From Leishmania infantum JPCM5 (taxonomy: Eukaryota > Euglenozoa > Kinetoplastea > Trypanosomatida > Trypanosomatidae): a DNA stretch of 64,000 nt. The first letter of the stretch is position 1. Each line of letters begins with the position of its first letter. This document shows positions 40,301 to 48,217 of the stretch, one piece after another. The translations under genes and the position numbers were made by a program. Where the stretch lies: the NCBI RefSeq assembly GCF_000002875.2, contig NC_009420.2:1960951-2024950 (forward strand), read 5' to 3'. A model generated the notes under the pieces. It did no database searches, was not told where the DNA came from, and saw nothing but the letters and a program-made list of their open reading frames with translations.

Positions 40301-41784
40301 GGTTGCAGCATTACGTCGTGTGGTCGCAGCTGCACCGCTCTGCCCACATCGCATGCCTGGTGCCGTAGCGCGGACGGTAGTGTGTGGGCAAACACCGCAC
40401 CGTCGAAGCCACCAGAGATGAGCGTCACGGAATTTGGTGAAGAGGTGGAGAAGGCCACGCGATACGCGCCGTGGCCGCGGTGCTGATGAAGGCGTACGAG
40501 ACGAGGCGTTGCAGAAGCCCTCCGGCATTCAGACTGAGTCTGGTGACTCAAGGGCCACGCAACCAAGTCGCCGTCCTCCCTGGCGTTCACCTCGACCACC
40601 TGCACGGCGCCATCCTCGCCGGCAACGCCAACGTACACCATGCAGCTTCGCCAAGGCTGCGCAGGGCTCTTTGTCGCATACGGCCACGATGCGGCGTGCA
40701 GCGCGACGTCGAAAATGCGACTGCGGGCAAAACCAGCACCGCTCCCACGCCACAGCAGCACCCAGTCGCTTTCCTGCGGCTCTGTTCTCCTTTCCAAGTG
40801 GTTGCCAGCGGACGCTATCGGACGGCGTCGTTCATACAGCGCCACAGACCGATCGTCACTGCAGGTAACGAGGTGCACGAGCGCGAGCGCTGTGGCGCCG
40901 TCCTGCGCACTGTCAGTGCCGCACAACATGGAATACGTCGCCTTCACGCGAACTGCGAAGATGGCGCAGCCGCTCGGATGGGCCTGCACGCGAGACACAA
41001 CAGAGCACGACCGCGCACACTGCCCGCGCGACTGCTGTGACTCTGTGCCCGCCGCTTTTGCACAGTAATCCTGCTCTTCGGCCTCCCACTCTACAACCTC
41101 GCCCGCGTACGTGGCCGAAAACAACCGGCATGACGCACACACCATCCCTTCCAGCACTGCAGTGGGGCCACCTTCATGCCCCTCTGGTAAGAGCGGATGC
41201 TGCACTAGACAATCCGCGGCGAGCACAACGCCTAGCCGCGGACCGCTTACGCGTGCAAACACGCAGCGAGCTGACACGTCGTAGTCGCTGGAGGTCGGCT
41301 GTGCGCGCAGCGCCTGCGCAATACTGTCCAAAGCGCCGCAGAACAAATCATTGGAGGCGGTGAGTACACGCACGACACCTCTCCGCTCGTCAACTACGAT
41401 GCGCAGGACACGGCCTTCGTCGGCATGGAGAACGATACTGCAAGAGCACCTTGACGGATCGGCAGCTGCGCCGCGCTGGGCAAGCACGCGATCTGCCGCA
41501 CCCATGAACACGATTGGCAGTGGCGACGATGGGTGCGCCACGTCGATTGCGCTGATGGTTGTGCCCGGCGGCGCTGTGGCAAAGCGCCCACTGGCGGAAG
41601 AAGCGTGCGGCTCGCTCACCGATGTACTGCAGGCTAACGATTCCGTCCGACTGCAGTGAACAGTGTTGCCCGCGGCAAAGTACACCTGACCACGACCGCC
41701 AGAGCACACAACGGCAGTGATAGGTGCATCATACACGTCGCAGCGCATGGGTGCCGAAGGCGAAGAGAACGCCGAACAGGACAT
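37372..41784 (-). CDS. WD-repeat protein, WDR6/Trm734-like
   Basis: The product is 1,470 residues from the ATG at 41784 (MSCSAF), which lies 52 nt downstream of a predicted acceptor at 41837-41836; the alternative Met at 41748 would remove 12 residues. The protein is a multi-blade beta-propeller with divergent WD repeats. The order of motifs fits WDR6: an N-terminal PITAVVCSGG blade, HLVTCSDDRSVALYE, SRIFDVALH then VGVAGEDGAVQVVEV, HRGHGAYRVAF then 'TLISGGFDGAVFAHTLP', and near the C-terminus HSNILAMAVLP, IPRFMAVTALSSTDIAVGSSDGTVLFF and 'QSCVNAISELQ'. In other eukaryotes WDR6 (yeast Trm734/Rtt10) partners the FTSJ1/Trm7 methyltransferase for 2'-O-methylation of tRNA wobble position 34. I infer the same role. 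Another large WD scaffold is the alternative. Confidence 0.85.
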   Translation of the reverse strand: MSCSAFSSPSAPMRCDVYDAPITAVVCSGGRGQVYFAAGNTVHCSRTESLACSTSVSEPHASSASGRFATAPPGTTISAIDVAHPSSPLPIVFMGAADRVLAQRGAAADPSRCSCSIVLHADEGRVLRIVVDERRGVVRVLTASNDLFCGALDSIAQALRAQPTSSDYDVSARCVFARVSGPRLGVVLAADCLVQHPLLPEGHEGGPTAVLEGMVCASCRLFSATYAGEVVEWEAEEQDYCAKAAGTESQQSRGQCARSCSVVSRVQAHPSGCAIFAVRVKATYSMLCGTDSAQDGATALALVHLVTCSDDRSVALYERRRPIASAGNHLERRTEPQESDWVLLWRGSGAGFARSRIFDVALHAASWPYATKSPAQPWRSCMVYVGVAGEDGAVQVVEVNAREDGDLVAWPLSHQTQSECRRASATPRLVRLHQHRGHGAYRVAFSTSSPNSVTLISGGFDGAVFAHTLPSALRHQACDVGRAVQLRPHDVMLQPPILATAKVCDGMAIEREELLQPHPSSSSSAKKTDQVRALHVDGNGLLLACTSRALCVLRVDASAHSWWIALPTVASRRRCGVAGDEPALDWGVPAALESAVARCCVSSVRGSKLSSVGCALIGTTAGVLCAAPYGYTHAELGSSFPVASFAAMHAKRPDADALPSTSALQSFGKITKVSALHMHEGNLGAITHAFSGADDATALRSTGATTSEFVVATNHVRGTIVLSRLLLTLCNVCSSGERAIGVDRPVGLCVSAVWHTLIVYSDCPGPLTTALSLMPIRCGRYDASESNYGCCCCLEGNVALSLWLLVGDRNGCLLGTRYEVMNRALESAANSLDSYKLPFATSLKAVATVHRYVFAEHLHTAISALCAENCSSATSVGGACVSSDTLITVAGTGGVVEYVYLDASTSSSKAEAVGSSPLPSRAREPLRLPFEVSSVLSVSPCLWVVQCGTTVSILYRIPGQSSWVPVGSCDGVRAPRLLTARVVAASPAGSPMAFFAHCSDGRTVERMMVKPDPNVLLHPALPLCGAQTALVHGVGFPGKDYNCVAYAPAPLHCLLMGNEDSSVALYPVLAASAGMGVPNAHSLFGGLLTPLNVCGAHHSNILAMAVLPRTEADALRFVSVGSGAMVNLWSAGLIASPLQLLDWWCGSGAPSPQNTATSPPDGAPSPDGKSEGAPCELRINSARFQRRREKRVVAASMSVTLTDRIPRFMAVTALSSTDIAVGSSDGTVLFFRVHEDRGAEGGSPQPAGATLQLRWQGVLNTERPKPVMCISSTHDGGPDALTRSVNADRAPRLVVAGDTNGVVYAVDAGSHIVRSHTRLEQSCVNAISELQRMLTVSPYDADAARHQWRFAALHDSGVVHLMALEVTAAQGGSIRTAELRRLCSASTGLTAGRSAHWPALSLPLVVVTEERIIEFDPEAAQRGKLRLLRTQRVSVRCVSGAALVSEASSNKRLPPQSRVAVVGQGFELVG

Positions 41785-41835
41785 ACGGGCAGGGCGAGGA
41801 CGTGAACGCAGCAGGCCGAACGGCTTCTGTTGTGT

Positions 41836-41899
41836 CTGGGTGCGGTCGCCGAGGAAGCCAAAAGGAAAAGGGGGCAGGAACGGGGGAGAGAGGGCGGGA
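41836..41899 (-). promoter_or_regulatory. Predicted splice acceptor and polypyrimidine tract for the WDR6-like gene
   Basis: Minus-strand pyrimidines at 41899-41851 are followed by the first AG at 41837-41836. This supports translation from the ATG at 41784 and excludes the upstream Met codons of the open frame as starts. Confidence 0.5.
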
Positions 41900-42219
41900 T
41901 GATGAACACGGTGCACACGAGGGCAATGAAACTGAGGGGCAAAGCATGGCATGGGCAGCACCCCCTTGTGGCATCCCATTCAACAAAACGCTGTCCCCTC
42001 TGACCACAAGAAGAGAGACAGCAACATGCCAAGCGCACTCGTCTGAACAAGCGCGAACGTCGTCGTCGCACACTTCTTCGCTAACGAGTCGATTCGGCGC
42101 TGCCGTGCGTCCGCCCCATCGCGACGCCGTCTCGGAGGCGTTTTTACTTCGAATCTTGTTTAGTTTTATGATGTGTGGCTGTGTGCGCCTTTCCATCTCT
42201 CACACAGCAGCGTTTATCT
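41900..42219. other. Intergenic spacer upstream of the WDR6-like gene
   Basis: About 0.3 kb between the pyrimidine tract and the SIDER-like element. No gene or repeat was recognised. Confidence 0.45.
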
Positions 42220-42740
42220 GTTTTTTTTTCGTGTCATATTCGACGTGCCCGTTCGCTGCCACGAAGCACGAGATCAAACGCTACATCACCGCTCCCGCGG
42301 CCCTGTCACAGGCTCCACATCGCGTGGTGCGAAGCGGCCACAGACAGACGTGAAACAGCAGTGCGCCGGCCCAGTCATCGGAGAGCACGGCCTCTGCCTC
42401 GTGCGATACCCAACCACCCCATAGCCGCTCCCCCATCGTGCCGGTCGCCACGTGGCGCATCCCCCGCGCGGTGGCACTCAGGTTCCCCCGACACCAGTGG
42501 GCAGCGCGTGAGGGCCGGGGGTGGGATGCGTCCGAGTCAGGTGGGCACTCTGTCTAATCATATGGATGGCACAAGAGTGCTCACCGTCGCCGGTCGCTCC
42601 GACGCAACACCGTCCAGGGCCTGACCCTGTCACCACGTGAAGCGATTGAGCATTGCCAGGGATAGGTGGGGCTGCCTGGCCTCCCTCACACAGATTTGGG
42701 GCGTATTAGACCCTGAGACGCCCCGTTGAGGTGTTCCCCC
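42220..42740 (-). mobile_element. SIDER-like degenerate retroposon, copy B
   Basis: The block is related in ordered segments to 12640-13200. Read on the minus strand it begins with CACCTCAACG then CTCAGGGTCTAATAC (42733-42700). A second related block, CTTCACGTGGTGACAGGGTC, lies near 42642-42623. Both resemble the 77-79 base 5' signature of the ingi/L1Tc-related retroposons, and tandem signatures I and II are a described property of Leishmania SIDER2. The minus-strand 3' edge at 42229-42221 is a 9-base A run, giving a total of about 520 bp, the expected SIDER length. It sits in the spacer just downstream of the stop codon of the MRH-lectin gene, so probably in its 3' UTR, where SIDERs usually occur. 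Confidence 0.75.
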
Positions 42741-43143
42741 ACGTAATCAGTGTCGAGAGGCTGCATAGACACTCAAGCGAAAAAGAGTTGATGGCTAGAT
42801 GTGCATGGATATGCAAGCACACGCATACTACACACACGTTCTCCTCACAGACCAGCAGGGGCATTGTACATCAGGCTGCTCACCAGACCGCAAAAGCGGC
42901 AATCGGCCAGACAAAATGCCGATGCACTGCCGCTCATGAAGAGGAAGGCATGCACACACAACACACACGCGACAAGCAGCAACCTTACAGCAGCACTCGA
43001 GTAGTGCGCCGCAGCTAATGCACGCCACAGCAAGGATATAAAGAAGAGTTGAGAGAGCCACAGTAGCAGCACATATACGTCGGAGAGCTAGCTCGCCCTC
43101 TCCATCGGCAAAGTCACAAACAGACGCGCGCGCCGATGATCTG
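42741..43143. other. 3'-flanking sequence of the MRH-lectin gene
   Basis: About 0.4 kb between the SIDER-like element and the lectin stop codon, presumably 3' UTR. CA-rich stretches occur near 42820-42835 and 42953-42970. No gene was recognised. Confidence 0.45.
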
Positions 43144-43881
43144 CTAATCATCCAACATCTGGCACCGCACCGTCTCCTCCTCGCTTGGGTGATCCAGCTG
43201 GGGCACGGAACAGAACTTACTTGACAGAAGGCGCAGCATATAGCGGCACTGCGACGACTCGTGAAGACTCATGTACGGAATCGGGTTCTCGAACTCGGAG
43301 TACCGGCAGTGGAAGCGCACCTCCGTCTCTATGCGGCGTCCCTTGTCGTAGGGGCACTCGTCACCGTCGCCGTAGACGGTTGCGACGTACCGGCCGAACG
43401 CGTCGTTGGAGGTCCAGTAGATTTGAGGTCCGTCGATCCGCCGCCTCCCCAGGGAGCGGCCTTTGTTTTCTGAAAGAGCATCCTCGCGCACCTCGTTGTC
43501 CCAGCAGTAGACCGTCACGTAGTTCTCCTCTGCGTAGTGCACGCACGGATGGTCGGAACGCCGCATAACGGTCATCAAGGACTCCATTTGATGTCGCAGT
43601 GGGTAGCTTTTGGCGTCGAGGGGCTCACGGCGCCTTGTGCTCGCGGTCTCGCACACAAATCGAGAGCCGTTGCTCAGCTGCACATATCGCGCTGTGTTTT
43701 CCCCGTCAGCGCCGGTGCCCGATCGATGACTAGCGCCATAGGGTGCTAACAGAAGAAAATGATTGTGCTCGACAGGGTTGGAAAGATCCATGGGCGCTGC
43801 GGCAGCGCTACGCAGCTGAAGTGTCAAAACGGCCAAAGCTGCGACAGCAAGCCACAGCATACAGCTACTGCGGCACCCCAT
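43144..43881 (-). CDS. Secretory MRH-domain lectin, OS-9/XTP3B-like
   Basis: The product is 245 residues, starting at the ATG at 43881. Residues 1-30 are a clear signal peptide (MGCRSSCMLWLAVAALAVLTL..AAAA), so the protein enters the ER. Residues about 110-240 resemble a mannose-6-phosphate-receptor homology domain: a YCW motif, then 'YGDGDECPYDKGRRIETEVRFHC', then HESSQCRYMLRLLSSKFCS. The R, E and Y of the mannose-binding quartet fit the RRIETEV, HESSQC and CRYM positions, and paired cysteines are in the expected places. OS-9 and XTP3B use such domains to recognise trimmed N-glycans on misfolded glycoproteins in ER-associated degradation, while glucosidase II beta uses one to stimulate trimming. 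There is no HDEL-type tail and no second domain of the PRKCSH type. OS-9-like is the better guess, but the functional assignment is by pattern only. Confidence 0.8.
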   Translation of the reverse strand: MGCRSSCMLWLAVAALAVLTLQLRSAAAAPMDLSNPVEHNHFLLLAPYGASHRSGTGADGENTARYVQLSNGSRFVCETASTRRREPLDAKSYPLRHQMESLMTVMRRSDHPCVHYAEENYVTVYCWDNEVREDALSENKGRSLGRRRIDGPQIYWTSNDAFGRYVATVYGDGDECPYDKGRRIETEVRFHCRYSEFENPIPYMSLHESSQCRYMLRLLSSKFCSVPQLDHPSEEETVRCQMLDD

Positions 43882-44925
43882 TTTGATTGGAGACGCGGGG
43901 TGGGAAGCACGCGCGAGGGCTATGGGTGGCGGCCGCAACGCCTCGTTCTCGGCTGTTTTCGCCGTCGTTAGCTGCTGATGTTGTTTTCCTTTCGGTTTAG
44001 AGGCCCGATATTTGGTGCCTGTGCCTTCCAAGTAGAGGCGAGGGGGCACGTATGTGGGTGAGAGTTTGTGCGAATGCACGTGTCTACGCGAACAGTAGCA
44101 ACTTTCGGTGGATTAGCGGCCAAGGCAACGGCGCCTCGTGGCTCGTTGAGGTGTTCACCAGCTCCCTGATGTAAACACACCGAAGGAAAAAAGCCCGCAC
44201 GCTCAAAGGTAGCACAATGCGGCGAGAGAGCAGAGCAGAGGACGAGAGGGCAAGAAAAGACATGGCTCGTGCAGGAAGCCTGCGAGTGCGCCACAACAAC
44301 GGCGAGAAGAACGATCGAGAGTGTACGTCGCAGGACGTGACGAGGTGGCGGCGAAAATACACAGAAACAGACACAGACACACACATACACGTCGTTGCGT
44401 GAGGTGCATATTCGACGGATACGTATGATGAGTGTTTCACTAATTCTCAATTCGCGTTGTCGTTTGAGAGAAGAAGGGCGGCAGCCTGGTGGATGGGCTC
44501 GGTGCCATCCACGTCGTCACCGATCCAGCCGGTCTTGGAGGTGGGCTCCCCACCACCACCGCCTGCCCTTTCCTTTCAATCTCTTCAAATCACCCCCAGC
44601 GCGCACAAGCGACACAGCGGTCTTTTGCCTTTCTCGCCGACTCGATGCAGCGTGCCGTGAAGGCATTCTATGCAAGCTCATGGATGTGGGTATTTGAGTG
44701 TGCGGATGCGTGTGGATGCGCGTTGTCTATCACACACTGGGGGAGGGGGGTAATGCACTCGCTGGCCGGCCACATGCGCACGCACGCGGCTTGGAGAAAT
44801 GGTCCGAAACTACCCTGTCGTCGCAAGCCGCGTGGGGCCGATCCGTCTGCAATGCTAGCCGAGCGTTGCAAAGCCCCCGCATGGCTGGATAGCATGTGAA
44901 ATAGTAAGCCGTTCTCGCTCATCCA
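43882..44925. other. Intergenic spacer
   Basis: About 1.04 kb between the lectin gene and the single-pass membrane protein gene. Minor CA repeats are present (about 44370-44392). No gene was recognised. Confidence 0.5.
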
Positions 44926-46296
44926 TCACAAGCACAAGCGCAACGTCTGCAGCGCTGCATGATCATCGCCCAAATGAAGCTGCGCCTTAGCCAGCAAGTG
45001 CAAAAGCTGCGCGTCTCGAAGAAGAGGCGCACGGTACTCGCCAGGAAAGACGCCTCCAGGCCAAGAGGTAGCCTCCAGCAGCGCTGCCTGCGCCTCAGCA
45101 CAGCTCCCCCACTCACGGAGCGCCGCCACGAGCTGAGCATCCTGGTCTGCGGTGCGCAACGCTACTGGGGTGAGAAACGCCTCCAGGAGAGCCAAAACGG
45201 GCCCGTGGGCCGCGTCGGCGTGCCTGTACGTTCGCTCAAGCTTTGAGCGGTCGCTCCGGATTACTTTGAGCGCCTTTGCCGGGTGGCCCTCAAGAGCCTG
45301 TGTGCCACCGGCCGCCACGTCAGCTGCGGTGTCCATCGCAAGAAAGGCAAACGAAATCGCATAGTGCAGGCGCAGTGGTGCGTAGGTGGGGTGCAGAACA
45401 ATGAGCTCCTCGTACGTGGCTGCGACGCGGCGCGCTACGGCGGACCAGGAGGAGAAGGACGATTCACAAAATCGCTTCGCGTGCGGCACGTGACTCAGAA
45501 GCCCTCGTCTGCACGCCGCTCCCCCAGACCAGTTGAACAAGTCATAGGTCGCCACCGCTGCGCGGTGCTCGCGCATCTCCGACGACGGCACCGTGTGCAC
45601 GCGTGGGCTCCAGGAGAGCACGTTGATGCTGCGCAGGAGCACCAGGGCGTGGCTAGTGCTATCGTCCCGAAGGAGGTAGTATTCAGGCAACACTGCGCTG
45701 TAAAGGTAGATGTTTCCCAGCATCCAGCCGTAAGTGGTGCACACGAGTGAGGTCGGAGCCATATGTAGCTCCGCATGCGCTTCCTGCAGCAGCATGGCTT
45801 TGAGCTTCGCGTAGCACACATCGGCAGCACGTCGCAGGGAGGAGCAGCCACTAGAAAGGTGGTTTTGACTAACGCCCAGCTCGCGAAGCACACGCCCGCC
45901 GTCCTCTACCTCCTGCGCAGCAACCACCTGTTCGAGCACTTGCGCGTACACCGCTCCCAGCTCAGCTGCTGACTTGACCAAGTCGTTCAGGGTTGGCAAC
46001 GTTGCCAGGTTCGCCACCTGCGAGGTGGCCACCTCCAGCGCCACGACATCACGCTCAGCCAGTACAGGGTACTTCCCCGGCCTGCGACGCTGCAGCTGCT
46101 GCCCACTCGATTGAAACATGATCGAGTTACCCAGGCACACGTAGAGCACTACGCATAGAACGAAGCAGCCCGATGCGATCCCAAAGCCGCGCCATCGTCG
46201 CCAGTATCTCGAGTGGCTCTTTACTGCAGAATCTCGGGCGACAGCGGCAGACGAGGCGGCTCCAGAGACCCGGGCACTGAAACGACGTTGCCGCAT
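44926..46296 (-). CDS. Single-pass membrane protein with basic N-terminus and TPR-like helical domain, unknown function
   Basis: From the ATG at 46296 the product is 456 residues. The frame opens at an ATG at 46389, but the first AG after the pyrimidine tract (46452-46431) is at 46365-46364, inside that extension, so the downstream Met is preferred. The N-terminus (MRQRRFSARVSGAASS..) is basic and Ser/Ala-rich with a single early acidic residue, then SRYWRRWR and one hydrophobic helix (about residues 38-56). The remaining 400 residues are soluble, helical and partly TPR-like, for example 'LLAKAQLHLGDDHAALQTL' at the C-terminus. This arrangement, a positively charged presequence, one membrane anchor and a large soluble domain, would suit the inner mitochondrial membrane or a type II secretory protein. 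No enzyme motif was recognised. Confidence 0.82.
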   Translation of the reverse strand: MRQRRFSARVSGAASSAAVARDSAVKSHSRYWRRWRGFGIASGCFVLCVVLYVCLGNSIMFQSSGQQLQRRRPGKYPVLAERDVVALEVATSQVANLATLPTLNDLVKSAAELGAVYAQVLEQVVAAQEVEDGGRVLRELGVSQNHLSSGCSSLRRAADVCYAKLKAMLLQEAHAELHMAPTSLVCTTYGWMLGNIYLYSAVLPEYYLLRDDSTSHALVLLRSINVLSWSPRVHTVPSSEMREHRAAVATYDLFNWSGGAACRRGLLSHVPHAKRFCESSFSSWSAVARRVAATYEELIVLHPTYAPLRLHYAISFAFLAMDTAADVAAGGTQALEGHPAKALKVIRSDRSKLERTYRHADAAHGPVLALLEAFLTPVALRTADQDAQLVAALREWGSCAEAQAALLEATSWPGGVFPGEYRAPLLRDAQLLHLLAKAQLHLGDDHAALQTLRLCL

Positions 46297-46363
46297 GTGC
46301 ACAAGGCGCGCGCTCAGCAAACAAGTACAAGTTGAACAGTGAAATGCCGGCGCTGCTGTGTGA

Positions 46364-46452
46364 CTTTGTTGCACAAATGTCGTCCACATTGTAGGCGAGA
46401 GCCGAGGGGCAAGAGCGAGGTGTTTGTGCAGCGAAAGGAGGAGAAAGGAAGA
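46364..46452 (-). promoter_or_regulatory. Predicted splice acceptor that selects the internal Met start
   Basis: A minus-strand pyrimidine tract at 46452-46431 is followed by no AG until 46365-46364. Spliced-leader addition there would remove the ATG at 46389 and leave the ATG at 46296 as the first in-frame start. Confidence 0.45.
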
Positions 46453-48217
46453 TGCCGTGGAATGCGGGAAGCGTGGGACGTGAAGGGATGGAGATGCAAG
46501 TGATCAACAGGCCCATTCCTTCAATGGTCAGCACGGATTTTTCTTCTGTTATACAACCCGCGCACTCTATGCCGCGTTGCAACATTCGGCACGAAAAGCG
46601 TCAGCTTCGCGCATAGAGGCGCTCGAGCGCCAGTAAACACAAACAAGTGTGTTGCGCTGCAGTTCCAGGCGAGCATCTCCGTATTCTGCACGGCAATATT
46701 CTCCTTGTTTTTTTTGTTCGTTGCCGTTATTGACCATCGCAGGCCTGCAATTGCATTACTTGCGTACTTGTGTGTGTGTGTGTAGTCGTACTTCCCCGCA
46801 GAGAGAAAGTGCTTGCGAGGAGTGCACGTGGATGTGAAGAAAGATGCACCTCAGACATCGAAGGTGTGTGCGCGCGCCACAGTGTGCCACTATCCGCGCC
46901 TCCTCTCCACGCTTCTATATTCTCCTAGCCCCTCTCCTACGACAGCGAGGGGAGGGAGAAGGGTGGCAGAATCATCTCGTGTGCGTGTCTTTCGCAGCGT
47001 CCCTGATTTTATTTTCTTCGTGATAATCGTAGTAATTATAATAGGAATGAACTGTATGTGTGCGTGTATGGTGCGTCTCTGTGTGTGTGTGTAGGCTTGT
47101 ATGCTTCAGCCCCCCTCTTGAACTTGATCGAACAGAACGAGAAGAGAAGCGGGAGCGGAGGGGAGGTACCAACGAACACGCAAAAAAAAAAGAAGAAGCG
47201 AGGAAAGGGGGTCAGAAGAGAAATGAACAAAAGAGGAGGAGGGGAAAGATATATATATATAGATGAGGGGCAGAGGGAAGGAAGGAGTGCACCAGGTGAT
47301 AGGCAACGCCGACGCGAAAACGAAAAGGAAACATACACGAGATGACGTGATGATAACAAGCTATAGAAGTACAGGCATCAATAGCACAAGCAGCGAGCGC
47401 AAGCAAGGCGCAAGAACAGTGACACACACACTCACACACACACAGAGAGGAAAGGACAAGCGAAAAGCAAGTGGGGAGAAGAGGAGAGAGAATCACCGGG
47501 GGAGGGGGCACACGCGAGTCCTTCGGCCCAGTGGGCGGCAACGGAATGCGCTTCAGGGATAGGGATGGCGCGACAAGGAGAGACAGGAGAGGATAGTGAA
47601 ATGCCGCAAGAGCAGCCGCCCATGCGCGTGTGAACATGGCCTCCCTGTTCGAGGAAAACCGAAGTTCCCAACAACACCAGGCAAACGCGAGAACAGGGGC
47701 AGCAACAATAATAACAAGGGAACGAGCAGGAGCGCGCAATAACAACATGACCATAGAAAGTGAGGACATGACATCGTTGTTGCAACGCATATGAAAAGAA
47801 GAAGCACGTCCGCTTCGAAAGCGTCAGCACGGAGGGGAGAAAAGGGTGATAGTGGGTGGGTTGAAAAGCAAACGAAAAAGAAAAGGGCCTCGGTCGCCGC
47901 TCATCCCGCACACGCACAGACACGCATATCAAGACTCCTCCGCCTCATCACTTTTCGCTGTGACTAAAGCACCACACAACAATACGCTATACATATATGA
48001 GAATAAGAGGAAGGCAACAGGAGAGCTAACAAAGAAGCCAAAAAGCACCAAGAAAAAAGGGGGAGGGAAGGGCTCAGCGCACACCAGCGCAACGCATGCG
48101 CTTCAGAACGGCATGTAAGGGAATTTGCGAAAGACATAAAGTCCACAAACGGCATCCCACCCCTCTGAACGCTTCTGCTGCTTTTCCTTTCCGCTGTGTG
48201 AGTGCATGCAGCCGTCT
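46453..48217. other. Gene-poor spacer
   Basis: About 1.8 kb of purine-rich plus-strand sequence with TATATA (47250-47260), CA and poly-A tracts. It should hold the 5' UTR of the membrane-protein gene and the 3' UTR of the GH65 fusion. Frames longer than 150 codons here (for example 47212-47790) are compositionally biased. No gene was recognised. Confidence 0.5.

Noticed and set aside
47212..47790. 192-codon minus-strand frame with hydrophobic stretches resembling membrane helices
   Set aside because: The hydrophobicity comes from pyrimidine-rich UTR sequence; no acceptor or conserved motif supports it.
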